A stretch of 64,000 nt of DNA from Streptomyces lomondensis (GTDB lineage Bacteria; Actinomycetota; Actinomycetes; Streptomycetales; Streptomycetaceae). The stretch is from assembly GCF_014651035.1 (NCBI RefSeq), contig NZ_BMWC01000001.1:961581-1025580 (forward strand), in the 5' to 3' direction. Position numbers and translations under genes: made by a program. Below, piece by piece: positions 36,651 to 45,609 of the stretch (its first letter is position 1; each line of letters begins with the position of its first letter). Below the pieces are notes generated by a model. It searched no databases and was not told the origin of the DNA. It saw nothing but the letters and a program-made list of their open reading frames with translations.

Positions 36651-37460
36651 GTGAGCGCGGCCAGGCTTCCGGGCGTGCGTATCCACAGGGAGGCGTACCT
36701 CCGGAAGGCGCTGGCACGCTATTGCTCCGAGGACGAGATCCGCATAGCCATCGAAGAGACCCCCGCAGCGGCGGGTATCTCTCTCGACGTTCTGGACAGA
36801 GCGGCCAACGACTCCATCCGCTACGAAACCACCAAGGTCAGCGCTCTCTCCGCCGCCGCCGGGCTTCCCGGTTTCATGGCCCTTCCCGCCACCGTGCCCG
36901 CCGACATGGCCCAGTACTTCGGCCACATGCTGCGTATCGCGCAGAAGCTCGCTTACCTCTACAGCTGGCCCGATCTGTTCTCCGACGACGGCGATGACGT
37001 CGACGACGCGACCATGGGGGTACTCACGCTGTTCTTCGGCGTGATGTTCGGTACCCAGTCGGCGAACGCCGCTGTGGGGAAGGTCGCCGAAATGATGGCG
37101 AAGCAGGTCGCCAAGAAGCTGCCCCAGAAGGCACTCACCCAAGGCGTCATCTACCCCATAGTGAAGAAGGTCGCGGCCTACATCGGCGTCGAGATGACGA
37201 AGCAGACCTTCGCGAAGAGCGTCTCGAAGGCCATCCCAGTCGTCGTGGCCGCTGTTTCCGGCGGGCTCACCTTCGCGACCTATCGCCCCATGGCCAAGCG
37301 GCTGAAGAAGCACCTCTCCGACTCGGAACTGGCGAAGCCGACGCACCGAGTCGTGGTGGTGGAAGCCGATGAAGTTCACGAGTCCTTCGTCGCGGAACAT
37401 GCTGAGAGCCATGCCTCGGACGGAACTGCCGACACGGCAGAGGACCCTCGGCCCTCGTAG
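36651..37460 (+). CDS. EcsC family protein, N-terminus probably truncated
   Basis: Membrane-associated protein of the EcsC family, role unknown. The conserved body runs from RFSVALVSAARLPGV through YLRKALARYCSEDEIRIAIE and hydrophobic helices (LTLFFGVMFGTQSANAAVG, AIPVVVAAVSGGLTFATY). The natural start has been lost at the fusion with the XRE fragment. The first usable codon is GTG 36651, six bases after the XRE-fragment stop, where re-initiation could occur; the frame itself stays open upstream to 36360. The C-terminal tail is acidic (DGTADTAEDP). The gene lies in the regulatory insert between pglX and pglY. Confidence 0.7.
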   Translation: MSAARLPGVRIHREAYLRKALARYCSEDEIRIAIEETPAAAGISLDVLDRAANDSIRYETTKVSALSAAAGLPGFMALPATVPADMAQYFGHMLRIAQKLAYLYSWPDLFSDDGDDVDDATMGVLTLFFGVMFGTQSANAAVGKVAEMMAKQVAKKLPQKALTQGVIYPIVKKVAAYIGVEMTKQTFAKSVSKAIPVVVAAVSGGLTFATYRPMAKRLKKHLSDSELAKPTHRVVVVEADEVHESFVAEHAESHASDGTADTAEDPRPS

Positions 37461-37514
37461 ATCCCCTGCTGTGCGGGGCGGAGGGGAAGTCTCTCGCACA
37501 CTCCCGTTCGGCTG

Positions 37515-37585
37515 TGGGCTGTACGCGTATGCGGTGTGCTTGTACTTGGTGGTGGGCCTGACCGCTTCCCGCGTACGCTGAGGCG
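37515..37585. repeat. Regulatory-region repeat, copy 2 (partial)
   Basis: GGGCTGTACGCGTATGCGGT and GTGCTTGTACTTGGTGGTGG followed by CCTGACCG match the central part of copies 1 (36.36 kb) and 3 (40.63 kb). No start codon with a ribosome-binding site follows, so it appears orphaned. Confidence 0.5.
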
Positions 37586-37687
37586 CCGACACCCGGAGCC
37601 CAGGGGGTGGCCCCTGTACCGGCCGGCTCGAATGGAGACTCGATTCCATGTGAGGCTGTGCTGGGGTGGCCGTCGACCCGTGTGCCG

Positions 37688-38341
37688 TCAGCGCGGGGCG
37701 CGGGCCCGCACGATGAGCGTGCCGACGTTCTCGGGGTCCGGTGCCTCCAACACCCGGGCGTCGACGTCCACGAACCCGTGCTGTTCAAGGATCTCGGCCC
37801 AGCGCTCCGGTGTGTAGGCCCACCGGTAGATCCATAGCCGGCGGCCGTTGAAGCCAGCCCCGTACATGCCCTGGACGCCGTACGAGCCGGGCACGGCGGG
37901 GGCGTTGGAGAAGGCGAGCACTCCTCGGGGGGTGAGGCGCCGGCGGACCAGCGGAAGCAGCCGTTCGGGGTCGGTGAACCACAGCGCGCCCCACACGCTG
38001 TAGATGGCATCGAACCGCTCGTCGGCGGCGGCGAGGTACTGACACACCTCACCCTGTTCGAAGCGGGCGCCGGGGACGTGCCCGTACCGCTCGCGGGCCC
38101 GCTCGCACTGCACGCCGGAGATGTCGACACCGGTGGCTCGCACGCCCTTGTGGGCCAGGTATGCCACGTTGCGGCCGCGCCCGAAGCCGAGTTCGAGGGT
38201 CGTGTCGGGCTGCTCCAACAGCTCTTCGCCGGGGCCGTGCTCGTCGTACTGGGTCCAGCCGAACGTCAGCGGCTCGGCCGGTTCCTCGTCCTTCACCCCC
38301 TCCCCGTACCGGTTCCAGTAGGTCTCGAGGTCGTGGCTCAT
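37688..38341 (-). CDS. Class I SAM-dependent methyltransferase
   Basis: 217 residues. The SAM motif I is LELGFGRGRNVAYL, followed by GVDISGVQ (motif post I) and FDAIYSVWGALWFTDPERLL (motifs II-III). The C-terminal DVDARVLEAPDPENVGTLIVRA is paralogous to the methyltransferase tail fused at 40407-40558. In Streptomyces, such genes accompany the XRE/HATPase regulator clusters. ATG 38341 is chosen on conservation; the open frame reaches GTG 38413 without a ribosome-binding site. Substrate unknown. Confidence 0.85.
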   Translation of the reverse strand: MSHDLETYWNRYGEGVKDEEPAEPLTFGWTQYDEHGPGEELLEQPDTTLELGFGRGRNVAYLAHKGVRATGVDISGVQCERARERYGHVPGARFEQGEVCQYLAAADERFDAIYSVWGALWFTDPERLLPLVRRRLTPRGVLAFSNAPAVPGSYGVQGMYGAGFNGRRLWIYRWAYTPERWAEILEQHGFVDVDARVLEAPDPENVGTLIVRARAPR

Positions 38342-38495
38342 GGCGCGGTGGTTCCCATCTGGCAGCGGTGCGACGGACGTCCCGGCTGGGATGGGCGTGA
38401 CGGTAGTGGCCACGGCGGACAGATCACTGTCGGACGGTCGGAGTTTCAGCCATACGGGAAGAGGCCGGCTCGGCGATGCGGGGCCGGCCTCCGGC

Positions 38496-38516
38496 GACGT
38501 CCGGCTTACGGACGTC
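38496..38516. terminator. Hairpin downstream of the 38.5 kb gene
   Basis: GACGTCCG-GCTTA-CGGACGTC, an 8-base-pair perfect stem with a 5-base loop, 14 bases past the minus-strand stop at 38531. A second stem GAGGCCGGC / GCCGGCCTC lies at 38461-38491. Together they probably terminate the minus-strand transcript. Confidence 0.55.
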
Positions 38517-38530
38517 CGTAGGTTCCCGGG

Positions 38531-38977
38531 TCAGTGGCAGTTGCTGCCAGGGGAGCAGGGCGAGCACTGGAGCGCGTCCTTCTCCCACAGAGGCCAGTCG
38601 ATCGCGAAGCCGTTGCTCTCGATGACCTGGGCGGTGCGCATGACGGTGCCGTCGTTCTTGCGTTCGATCTCAGGGATGTGGTGGAGGAACCGACCGTCGA
38701 AGTGCCTGGCGCAGAAGTCGGCGTAGTTGCTGGTGTCGAGGATGAAGGCGTGGACGCCCATGTCCACCAGGTAGCCGCAGCCGATCTCCAGGCCCTGGCC
38801 CCATTTCTCCATTGCGGTGATGAGGTAGGCGATGGCCTGGCCGAAAACGCGCTCGGCCGTCACGGTGTCGAACGGGTTGTCACGGACCAGGAGCTTGATC
38901 TCCCTGTCCCACACCTCCGGCGAGACGAACGAACGCGGGTCACGGACCTCGGTCTTCTGCGCGATGGCGGTTGCCAT
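38531..38977 (-). CDS. Glycine-rich-domain-protein-like (GRDP-like) hypothetical protein
   Basis: 148-residue protein with strong start signals (AAGGGAG before ATG 38977). The core LVDMGVHAFILDTSNYADFC resembles the VDxxWHxHILDTxxYxxFC signature of GRDP-like proteins, although His replaces the Trp-His pair spacing. The C-terminus is Cys-rich (CSPCSPGSNCH), suggesting metal binding or a redox role. It is divergent from the XRE regulator gene with about 190 bases between. Function unknown; often found near XRE regulators in Streptomyces. Confidence 0.7.
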   Translation of the reverse strand: MATAIAQKTEVRDPRSFVSPEVWDREIKLLVRDNPFDTVTAERVFGQAIAYLITAMEKWGQGLEIGCGYLVDMGVHAFILDTSNYADFCARHFDGRFLHHIPEIERKNDGTVMRTAQVIESNGFAIDWPLWEKDALQCSPCSPGSNCH

Positions 38978-39170
38978 GGTGGTGCTCCCTTCGTGCTCGG
39001 GTGTGCCTGTTCTGCTCCACCACGGAAGCGTCTGGCCGGGCGTCCGGGAAGGCGGGTCGGCGCGGTCCGCACGCCGTGTGCGCGATTCGCAAGCGCTGTG
39101 CGTGCGCCCTCCCGATGACAGACCGTCAGCGCTACGGTGGGTGACACCGCGGGGAGACTGGGAGAGCCAC

Positions 39171-40589
39171 ATGGGCACTGGTGCGGTGACTCGAATCGAT
39201 ACGGCAACCGCCGCCGCAGACCTCGGCGCGGTCATCCGCGCGGCGCGCGCCGCCGCACGCATGACTCAGGTCCAACTCGGTCGGCGGTGCGGGTATTCGG
39301 CGTCGGCGGTGAGCCGTATCGAGTCGAACAAGTTGGTGCCGCCGCGCGACACGCTGCTGCGCCTGGCCGCCGCGCTCGGCGTCGCCCCCGAACTGCTGGG
39401 ACTGGTGCCTCACCCGGGCGAGTTACCCACGGGACGTGATGCGTCAAGGGCGGCTCCCGCAGGAGCGGTGGCCGTTAGGGTGCTGGGACACGCAGACCCT
39501 GACCGCCAGGAGGACGAGCCGGTGCGACGCAGGCAGCTACTCGCGGGAGCAGTCGGCCTCGGGGCCGCCATGGTCACCGGCCAGGGGCGGGCCGCCGCGA
39601 GCAGCAGGGTGTCGGACCCCGCTGGTCTGCTGGAAGCCGCTCTCTTCCAACCGCAGGCGGCGGAGCCCATGTCGCTGGCCCGGTTGCAACTCGCTCTCAG
39701 CGCCGCACGCCGGGACTTCAGGGCTGCCCGCTACACGGTGCTGGGCGAGGACCTGGGCAGCCTGATCGCCGCCGGCGAAGCCACGCGCGAGGCCATGACT
39801 GACGCTGCCCGAGAGCAGGCACAGTCGGTGGTGGCGCGCTCGTACGTGCTGGCCGGTGAGTTGGCGGTCAAGGTGCACTCCGATGTCGCGTGGGTGAGCG
39901 CCGACCGCGCGCTGAAGGCCGCGCGGGAGAGCGGTCGGCCCGCGCCGCTGGGCGAGGCTGCACGGGTCCTGGCGATCACGATGCGCCGGTCCGGCCGTGC
40001 TGGGTCGGCGGTGGACCTTCTCGCCCGCACGGCGGGCGAGCTCGGCGCCGAGAACTCGGTGCAGGCCCATGCGGTACGAGCATCCCTGCTCTTGACCGGT
40101 GCCTACTCGGCCGCGCAGGCAGGCGACCGGGGCACGGCACTGGGCCTGGCCGGAGAGGCCGAGGAGACCGTCGCCCGACTCGGCGCCGACCCCCGCGCCG
40201 AGCTGTACACGGTGGACGTCACCCCGGAGCAGGTGGCCCTTTACCGGATCGGCATCCACAACGCCCTGGGCACGCCGGACGAAGGCGTGGCGTACGCCCG
40301 CAGCATCTCGCCGACTGTGTTCCCCCCGGCCGAGCGGCAGGCTCGGTACTGGACGGACGTCGCGCGCATGTGGGCACAGATCGGCGACCACCGCCGCACC
40401 TACAAAAAGCGATGTTCACCTTCCGCTACGGCTACCGCCCGGCCGTCGGGGAGCGCTTGCTCACCCGGGCCGGGTTCGCCACGGCCGACGCACAGATCCT
40501 CGACGCGCCGTACCCCGGGCACATCGGGACGCTCCTCGCTCGCGCGGTTACTCCATGACCCCGGTCAAACGGTCACGGACTCCGCGTAG
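39171..40589 (+). CDS. XRE-family regulator with TPR-like sensor, C-terminally truncated by a fusion
   Basis: The N-terminal HTH is LGAVIRAARAAARMTQVQLG ... GYSASAVSRIESNK. A Tat-like hydrophobic stretch and a helical repeat region characteristic of Streptomyces XRE sensor regulators follow. ATG 39171 is preceded by GGGAG. The normal frame runs to HRRTY (about 40400). It then enters foreign DNA, the tail of a methyltransferase gene read in the wrong frame, and stops at 40589, so the C-terminal ~40-60 residues are lost. Probably still makes a DNA-binding protein. Divergent from the GRDP-like gene, which it likely controls. Confidence 0.75.
   Translation: MGTGAVTRIDTATAAADLGAVIRAARAAARMTQVQLGRRCGYSASAVSRIESNKLVPPRDTLLRLAAALGVAPELLGLVPHPGELPTGRDASRAAPAGAVAVRVLGHADPDRQEDEPVRRRQLLAGAVGLGAAMVTGQGRAAASSRVSDPAGLLEAALFQPQAAEPMSLARLQLALSAARRDFRAARYTVLGEDLGSLIAAGEATREAMTDAAREQAQSVVARSYVLAGELAVKVHSDVAWVSADRALKAARESGRPAPLGEAARVLAITMRRSGRAGSAVDLLARTAGELGAENSVQAHAVRASLLLTGAYSAAQAGDRGTALGLAGEAEETVARLGADPRAELYTVDVTPEQVALYRIGIHNALGTPDEGVAYARSISPTVFPPAERQARYWTDVARMWAQIGDHRRTYKKRCSPSATATARPSGSACSPGPGSPRPTHRSSTRRTPGTSGRSSLARLLHDPGQTVTDSA
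40407..40558 (+). pseudogene. C-terminal fragment of a SAM methyltransferase
   Basis: In the second frame, AMFTFRYGYRPAVGERLL ... ATADAQILDAPYPGHIGTLLARA, stop TGA 40556-40558. It parallels the C-terminus of the intact methyltransferase at 37688-38341. Only the last ~50 residues remain, joined to the XRE gene at about 40405 by a deletion. Confidence 0.7.
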
Positions 40590-40715
40590 TCGAAGGGGAG
40601 CGATGCACTGACGGGTGTGGGCGGCATGCGGGGGGCGCTTGTACGCGGTGCCGGGCGTGACCGCCCCCGAGCCGCGCGTTGGGCGAGCGGAGGCCGGTGT
40701 CCGTGATGGTCGCAG
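40565..40715. repeat. Regulatory-region repeat, copy 3
   Basis: Matches copy 1 (36300-36470) block by block from GCGTAG through GGCGCTTGTACGCGGTG and GGGCGTGACCG to CCGTGATGGTCG. Copy 1 is followed by an XRE gene start; here none follows, so its gene has been deleted. Nothing else is seen before the toxin gene end at 40856. Confidence 0.55.
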
Positions 40716-40855
40716 GCCGACGTCGTCGCACGGCGTGTACGCGGACTGGGCCCCGAGCACCCCTTCACGGCCGCGGGCCGACAGCTCCTGGACGCGTCCT
40801 GCCGAGCCGATGACGTGATGGATGACGGCGTGTGCCGCGACGGGGAGCGGTGGCC

Positions 40856-41113
40856 TCAGTAGTGGTAGCGGGCTTTGAGGATCTTGACTTCCTTCTCGTC
40901 CACCCGGTAGACGAGCCGGTGCTCGTCGTCGATCCGGCGTGACCAGTAGCCGGACAGGTCACCCTTCAGGGGCTCCGGCTTGCCGATGCCGGTGAAGGGG
41001 GTGCGCTGGATCTCCGCGATCAGCCGTGTGATCCTGCGGGCCATGGCTCGGTCCGAGTCGAGCCAGAAGAGGAAGTCCTCCCATCCGGCCGGGTCGAAGT
41101 GGACGCTCCTCAC
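40856..41113 (-). CDS. YoeB/Txe-family mRNA interferase toxin
   Basis: 85-residue RelE-superfamily toxin that cleaves mRNA on the ribosome. YoeB hallmarks: [35 protein letters not shown], and the ending HRLVYRV ... ILKARYHY with the conserved His-Tyr C-terminus. GTG start 41113 overlaps the antitoxin stop (GTGA). The pair sits inside the BREX-2 locus, between pglX and pglY. Confidence 0.92.
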   Translation of the reverse strand: MRSVHFDPAGWEDFLFWLDSDRAMARRITRLIAEIQRTPFTGIGKPEPLKGDLSGYWSRRIDDEHRLVYRVDEKEVKILKARYHY

Positions 41114-41382
41114 CCGTCACCCGCCAGCTCTTCCAGCTCTGCCATGGTCTTGGTGACCATGGCCTCGCCGGCCCTGTCCCGTGCGACGGCTTCCATGAGG
41201 CTGCGCGCGTTGGCGGGGGAGCGCAGCAGGTAGACGGTCTCCTGCCAGGAGTCGTAGTCCTCGGCGGACATCAGCACCGCGTCGCCGCTCTTGGAGCTGA
41301 TGCGCACGGGGGTGTGGTCGTCGTTGACGCGCTTGATGAGTGGGAAGAGGTCCTTGCGGGCCTCGCTGGCGCTTATGGTCAT
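41110..41382 (-). CDS. YefM/Phd-family antitoxin
   Basis: 90-residue antitoxin that binds the adjacent toxin and represses the operon. The N-terminal Phd/YefM DNA-binding half is [18 protein letters not shown], followed by [19 protein letters not shown]. The C-terminal acidic helix ends [12 protein letters not shown] 41382 follows GAGGGG. First gene of the pair, on the strand opposite to the pgl genes. Confidence 0.92.
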   Translation of the reverse strand: MTISASEARKDLFPLIKRVNDDHTPVRISSKSGDAVLMSAEDYDSWQETVYLLRSPANARSLMEAVARDRAGEAMVTKTMAELEELAGDG

Positions 41383-41721
41383 CTGCGGCACCCCTCTCTG
41401 GTACTGGAAAACGGTACGGCAATGGTACGGCTTTCTTGTACAGGTCGCAGACTGGGATGTCTCTGACGGTCCTGATCGGATCCGGCGGGCCGTGGCGGGA
41501 AGGCCGCCGGTTGATCGATCGGTATGGAGGCAGGTATACAGCGCAAGGGGGAGTAAGCGCCTGCCCGGCGGCCGGACGCTCCCGGCGCGGGTGGGCGGCG
41601 GCCCGCCTTCGCTGTGGTCGGTCGGCTTCGCTGTCGTCGGTCGGCCGGACCGGCAGCGGACATCCCGCACGATCGAGGACAAGCGGTGGCCGAGGCCACC
41701 AGATGGAGAGCGTGACCTGTA
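41383..41721. promoter_or_regulatory. Toxin-antitoxin operator and pglY leader
   Basis: 340 bases between divergent starts. Near the antitoxin gene are two direct GGTACGG repeats (41413-41419 and 41424-41430, one helical turn apart) and TTGTACA (41436-41442). The core TGTACA is the known YefM recognition hexamer in enterobacteria. The rest up to pglY holds nothing recognisable beyond a purine-rich GGAGAG before the ATG. Confidence 0.5.
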
Positions 41722-44700
41722 ATGGCCCAGCAGCCGCCCCTCCTCCGCGATGTCATCGACATCAAGGAGTCCGTCTCCACCTCGGACTTCGTGCTGTCCC
41801 TCGCCGAGGCGACGACACCCGAGGGCGCCGAGCACGCGCTCGAGGACTACGTCGTCACCGAGCGGCTGCTGGACAACTTCGACGAGGCGCTGGCCCTCAT
41901 CAAGTCCGCGCTGGACGGGCACCGCTCCAAGGCGGCGTACCTCCACGGCTCGTTCGGTTCCGGTAAGTCGCACTTCATGGCCGTGCTGTACGCGCTCCTC
42001 AGCGGGAACCCGGCCGCCCGCGCCCGTACCGAGTTCGACCCGGTGCTGACCAAGCACGAGTGGCTGAGCACGGACGGCAAGAAGTTCCTGCTCGTGCCGT
42101 ACCACATGCTCGGCGCGAAGGCCCTCGAACAGCGCGTGCTCGGCGGGTACGTACACCACGTCAAGAAGCTGCACCCGGAGGCGCCCACCCCGCAGGTGTA
42201 CCGGACCGACTCCCTCTTCGCCGACATCCGCGCCATGCGCGCCAACATGGGCGACGAGGCCGTCATCCGGGGCCTCGGCACCGGCGTGGACGACGATGAC
42301 GAGGACGAGTGGGGCGAGGGCTTCAGCTGGACCCCGCAGCTCCTCGACACCGCACTCGCCGCCGAGGAGAACCACGAGGGGGGCGTCCCGCTCAACCTCC
42401 GCAACCCCTCCACCCCGGCCGAACTGCGCGCCAAGCTGGTCAACGACGCCGGCACCAACCTCCTCCCCGGTTTCGCAAGGAACGCTGCCGAGGACGAGCA
42501 CGGCTTCATCTCCCTGGACGCCGGTCTGTCCGTCATCGCCGAGCACGCCAAGTCGCTCGGCTACGACGGGCTCATCCTGTTCATGGACGAACTGATCCTG
42601 TGGCTGGCCACCCTCATCCACGACCAGAAGTTCGTGGCACGCGAGGCCAGCAAGATCACGAACTTCGTGGAGGGTGGCGATGCCCGTCGTGCCATTCCCG
42701 TCGTGTCGTTCATCGCCCGCCAGCGCGACCTGCGCGAGCTGGTGGGCGAGGAGGTGTCCGGTGCGGCCGAGTCGTCCATCCAGGACACCCTGAACCTCGC
42801 CTCCGGCCGGTTCGACAAGATCACCCTGGAGGACCGCAACCTCCCCCAGATCGCCCACGCCCGCCTCCTCAAGGCGAAGGACCCCGAGGCGGAACGGCTC
42901 GTCGACGCGGCCTTCGAGCAGACCAAGCGGGTCGGCTCCCAGGTCTGGGACACCCTCCTCGGCTCCGAGAAGGGCACCACCGGCGCGGACGCCGAGTCGT
43001 TCCGGCTGACGTACCCCTTCTCGCCGGCGTTCATGGACACCCTCGTCCACATCTCCTCCGCGTTGCAGCGCTCCCGTACCGGTCTGAAGCTGATGGGCCA
43101 GCTCCTCGCCGACCACCGCAACGAGATCCGCCTCGGACAGCTCATCCCCGTCGGCGACCTCTACCCGGTGATCGCGGAGGGCGGTGACAAGCCGTTCACC
43201 GACAGTCTGAAGGTCGTCTTCGAGGCCGCCGACAAGCTGTACAAGACGAAACTGCGGCCGTACCTGCTCAGTTCGTACGACATCACCGAGGACGACGTCG
43301 AGCAGTACGTGGGCCGGCCCGAGGCCATCACCGACCCGCAGCGCGCCAACCGCTGCCGCTTGTTCGTCGGCGACAACCGGCTCGTCTGCACGCTTCTGCT
43401 CTCCGCACTCGCGCCCAGCGTGCCCGCCCTGTCCGAGTTGACCATCCGGCGGCTCGGCGCGCTCAACCACGGGTCGGTCCTCGCCCCCATCCCGGGCGCT
43501 GAGGTCGGCATCATCAAGAACAAGGTCGCCGAGTGGGCGGCCAGGTTCCCCGAGATCAAGGAGACCGGCACCGACGCCAACCCCGGCGTGCGGCTGGAGT
43601 TGTCCGGCGTCGACGTGGACTCCGTCATCGCCAACGCCCAGGTCAACGACAACCCCGGCAACCGGGTCGCGCTCGCCCGCCGCCTGCTGTCCGAGGAACT
43701 GGGTGTCGAACATGGTCAGTTGAGCGACCAGCTCAGCTTCACTTGGCGCGGTACCGCCCGCACCGCCGAGATCGTCTTCGGGAACGTCGCCGACGAGGAC
43801 GAACTGCCCGATCACGACCTCATGCCGCAGGAGGAGGGTCGCTGGCGCATCGCCATAGACCTTCCCTTCGACGAGGGTGAGTGGGGGCCCGTCGAGGACG
43901 TCAACCGCATCCGGCGGTTGCGCGAGCGGCAGCAGGGCGAGCGGTCCCGTACCGTCGCATGGCTGCCCGCCCATCTGTCCGCGCAGCGCTTCTCCGACTT
44001 CCGGCGTCTCGTCGTCATCGACAAGGCCCTCGCCGACGAGCACCGTTTCGACACCCAGTACGCCGGTCACCTGAACGCCGACAACCGCAGCCGCGCCAAG
44101 GGGCTGCTGGAAACCCAGCGCGAGGCTCTGCTCAAGCAGGTCAAGGGTGCCTTCAAGCAGGCGTACGGCCTCGCCCAGAAGCAGGCTGCCGACGTCGTGC
44201 CCGACTTCGACGACCACCTCGTCGCGCTGCCCGACGTCGACGGCCTCACCCTGTCCTTCGGGCAGAGCCTGCACGACGGCATCCGGCACGTCGCGGGCAA
44301 GCTGCTCGCCCATCAGTACCCGGCGAATCCCGACCTCGACCCCGACGGCACCGGCTCCGCGGTCAAGCCCGCCGACACGAAGAAGGTGTTCACCCACGTC
44401 CGGGCCGCCGCCGAGGCGCGCGACGGGCGGGTGGAGGTCCCGGCCGCGGACCGCAAGCTCATGCAGCGGATCGCCGGGCCTCTGCGCCTCGGGCAGCAGA
44501 AGGAGGCGTACTTCGAGCTGTCCCGTTACTGGGCCGACCACTTCCGCCAGCTCGCCAGTGCCCAGGGCGTCACCGGGGATCTGTCCCTGATCACCCTGAC
44601 CGACTGGACCGACAAGCCCGAGCCGCGCGGCCTGCCCGACTTCCTCGCCCGGCTCGTCGTCGCCGCATTCGCCGAGATGGACGACCGGGTGTGGGTGCGC

Positions 44701-45609
44701 GGCGGCACCGTCCTCGACCCCGCGCCGGAACTGTCCGCGATCAAGGACCACGACGCCCTGCGCAGCCAGCCGCTTCCCGCCGAGTCCGACTGGGACACCG
44801 CACGGCAGCGCTTCGAAACGATCTTCGGGCAGAAGGCGCCCGCCCTGCGGCGCGGACGCATGGTCAACCAGTTCGCCCGCCAGATCATCGAGGCCGCCCG
44901 CGCCCACCGGGACCACGCGGCCGACCTGGTGCACCAGCTGGAGGCCCACGCCTCCTTCCTGGGCCTCGACCAGACCGCCGACACCGGGCGGCTCGCCCTC
45001 GCCCGCCGCTCCCTGCAACTGCTGGACGCGCTCACGGCGGAGGCCGGCAAGGGCGCGGCCGGGGCGAAGAAGACCGTGGAGGCCCTCGCCTCCTTCGACC
45101 TGGGCGAAACCAGCGCCGACCGGTACGGCACCTCCATCAAGCAGGCCCGCAGCGTCGCGGAGGCCGTCGCCTCCGCGCCCTGGAGCACCCTCGAACTCGC
45201 CGCCGGACTCGGCCCCGAGGGTGAGGCGCTGCTCGACTCGCTGCGCAACGTGGCCCGTGACGACCAGCGCACCGCGGACCTGCGGGACGCCCTGACCCGC
45301 ACCCAGCGCGAGGTCGTCGCCCTGGTGAAGCGCAGCCAGGCCGCCGCCACCCCGCCGCCTGCTCCGGTCGCGCCCCAGCGCACGGCGGATGACCTGTCCC
45401 TGAACACGCCGACGAGCGACCCTCGCATCCCGTACACGCCGCAGGAGACGCCCTCCTCCGGTCCCTCGGCGAGTGGCCCCGCGCGGACTTCCGGTGGGCG
45501 TCGTACGACCGTGGCGCGGGCCGCCGCCGACCTGCAGGCGGAGTTGTCCGAACTGGCCGCCCGCCACCCCGACGCGACCATCGAAATCACCTGGAAGGTC
45601 GTCGAATGA
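41722..45609 (+). CDS. pglY: BREX-2 ATPase PglY
   Basis: 1295-residue AAA-like ATPase of the Pgl/BREX-2 system (DUF6079 type). It begins with [20 protein letters not shown]; the Walker A motif GSFGSGKS is at residues 76-83. [12 protein letters not shown] fits Walker B. The long helical C-terminus ends in a Pro/Ser-rich linker and a short conserved tail ([11 protein letters not shown]). Known to be essential for Pgl in S. coelicolor; the exact role (complex assembly or DNA handling) is inferred. The stop overlaps the pglZ start (ATGA), so the two are co-translated. Confidence 0.94.
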   Translation: MAQQPPLLRDVIDIKESVSTSDFVLSLAEATTPEGAEHALEDYVVTERLLDNFDEALALIKSALDGHRSKAAYLHGSFGSGKSHFMAVLYALLSGNPAARARTEFDPVLTKHEWLSTDGKKFLLVPYHMLGAKALEQRVLGGYVHHVKKLHPEAPTPQVYRTDSLFADIRAMRANMGDEAVIRGLGTGVDDDDEDEWGEGFSWTPQLLDTALAAEENHEGGVPLNLRNPSTPAELRAKLVNDAGTNLLPGFARNAAEDEHGFISLDAGLSVIAEHAKSLGYDGLILFMDELILWLATLIHDQKFVAREASKITNFVEGGDARRAIPVVSFIARQRDLRELVGEEVSGAAESSIQDTLNLASGRFDKITLEDRNLPQIAHARLLKAKDPEAERLVDAAFEQTKRVGSQVWDTLLGSEKGTTGADAESFRLTYPFSPAFMDTLVHISSALQRSRTGLKLMGQLLADHRNEIRLGQLIPVGDLYPVIAEGGDKPFTDSLKVVFEAADKLYKTKLRPYLLSSYDITEDDVEQYVGRPEAITDPQRANRCRLFVGDNRLVCTLLLSALAPSVPALSELTIRRLGALNHGSVLAPIPGAEVGIIKNKVAEWAARFPEIKETGTDANPGVRLELSGVDVDSVIANAQVNDNPGNRVALARRLLSEELGVEHGQLSDQLSFTWRGTARTAEIVFGNVADEDELPDHDLMPQEEGRWRIAIDLPFDEGEWGPVEDVNRIRRLRERQQGERSRTVAWLPAHLSAQRFSDFRRLVVIDKALADEHRFDTQYAGHLNADNRSRAKGLLETQREALLKQVKGAFKQAYGLAQKQAADVVPDFDDHLVALPDVDGLTLSFGQSLHDGIRHVAGKLLAHQYPANPDLDPDGTGSAVKPADTKKVFTHVRAAAEARDGRVEVPAADRKLMQRIAGPLRLGQQKEAYFELSRYWADHFRQLASAQGVTGDLSLITLTDWTDKPEPRGLPDFLARLVVAAFAEMDDRVWVRGGTVLDPAPELSAIKDHDALRSQPLPAESDWDTARQRFETIFGQKAPALRRGRMVNQFARQIIEAARAHRDHAADLVHQLEAHASFLGLDQTADTGRLALARRSLQLLDALTAEAGKGAAGAKKTVEALASFDLGETSADRYGTSIKQARSVAEAVASAPWSTLELAAGLGPEGEALLDSLRNVARDDQRTADLRDALTRTQREVVALVKRSQAAATPPPAPVAPQRTADDLSLNTPTSDPRIPYTPQETPSSGPSASGPARTSGGRRTTVARAAADLQAELSELAARHPDATIEITWKVVE

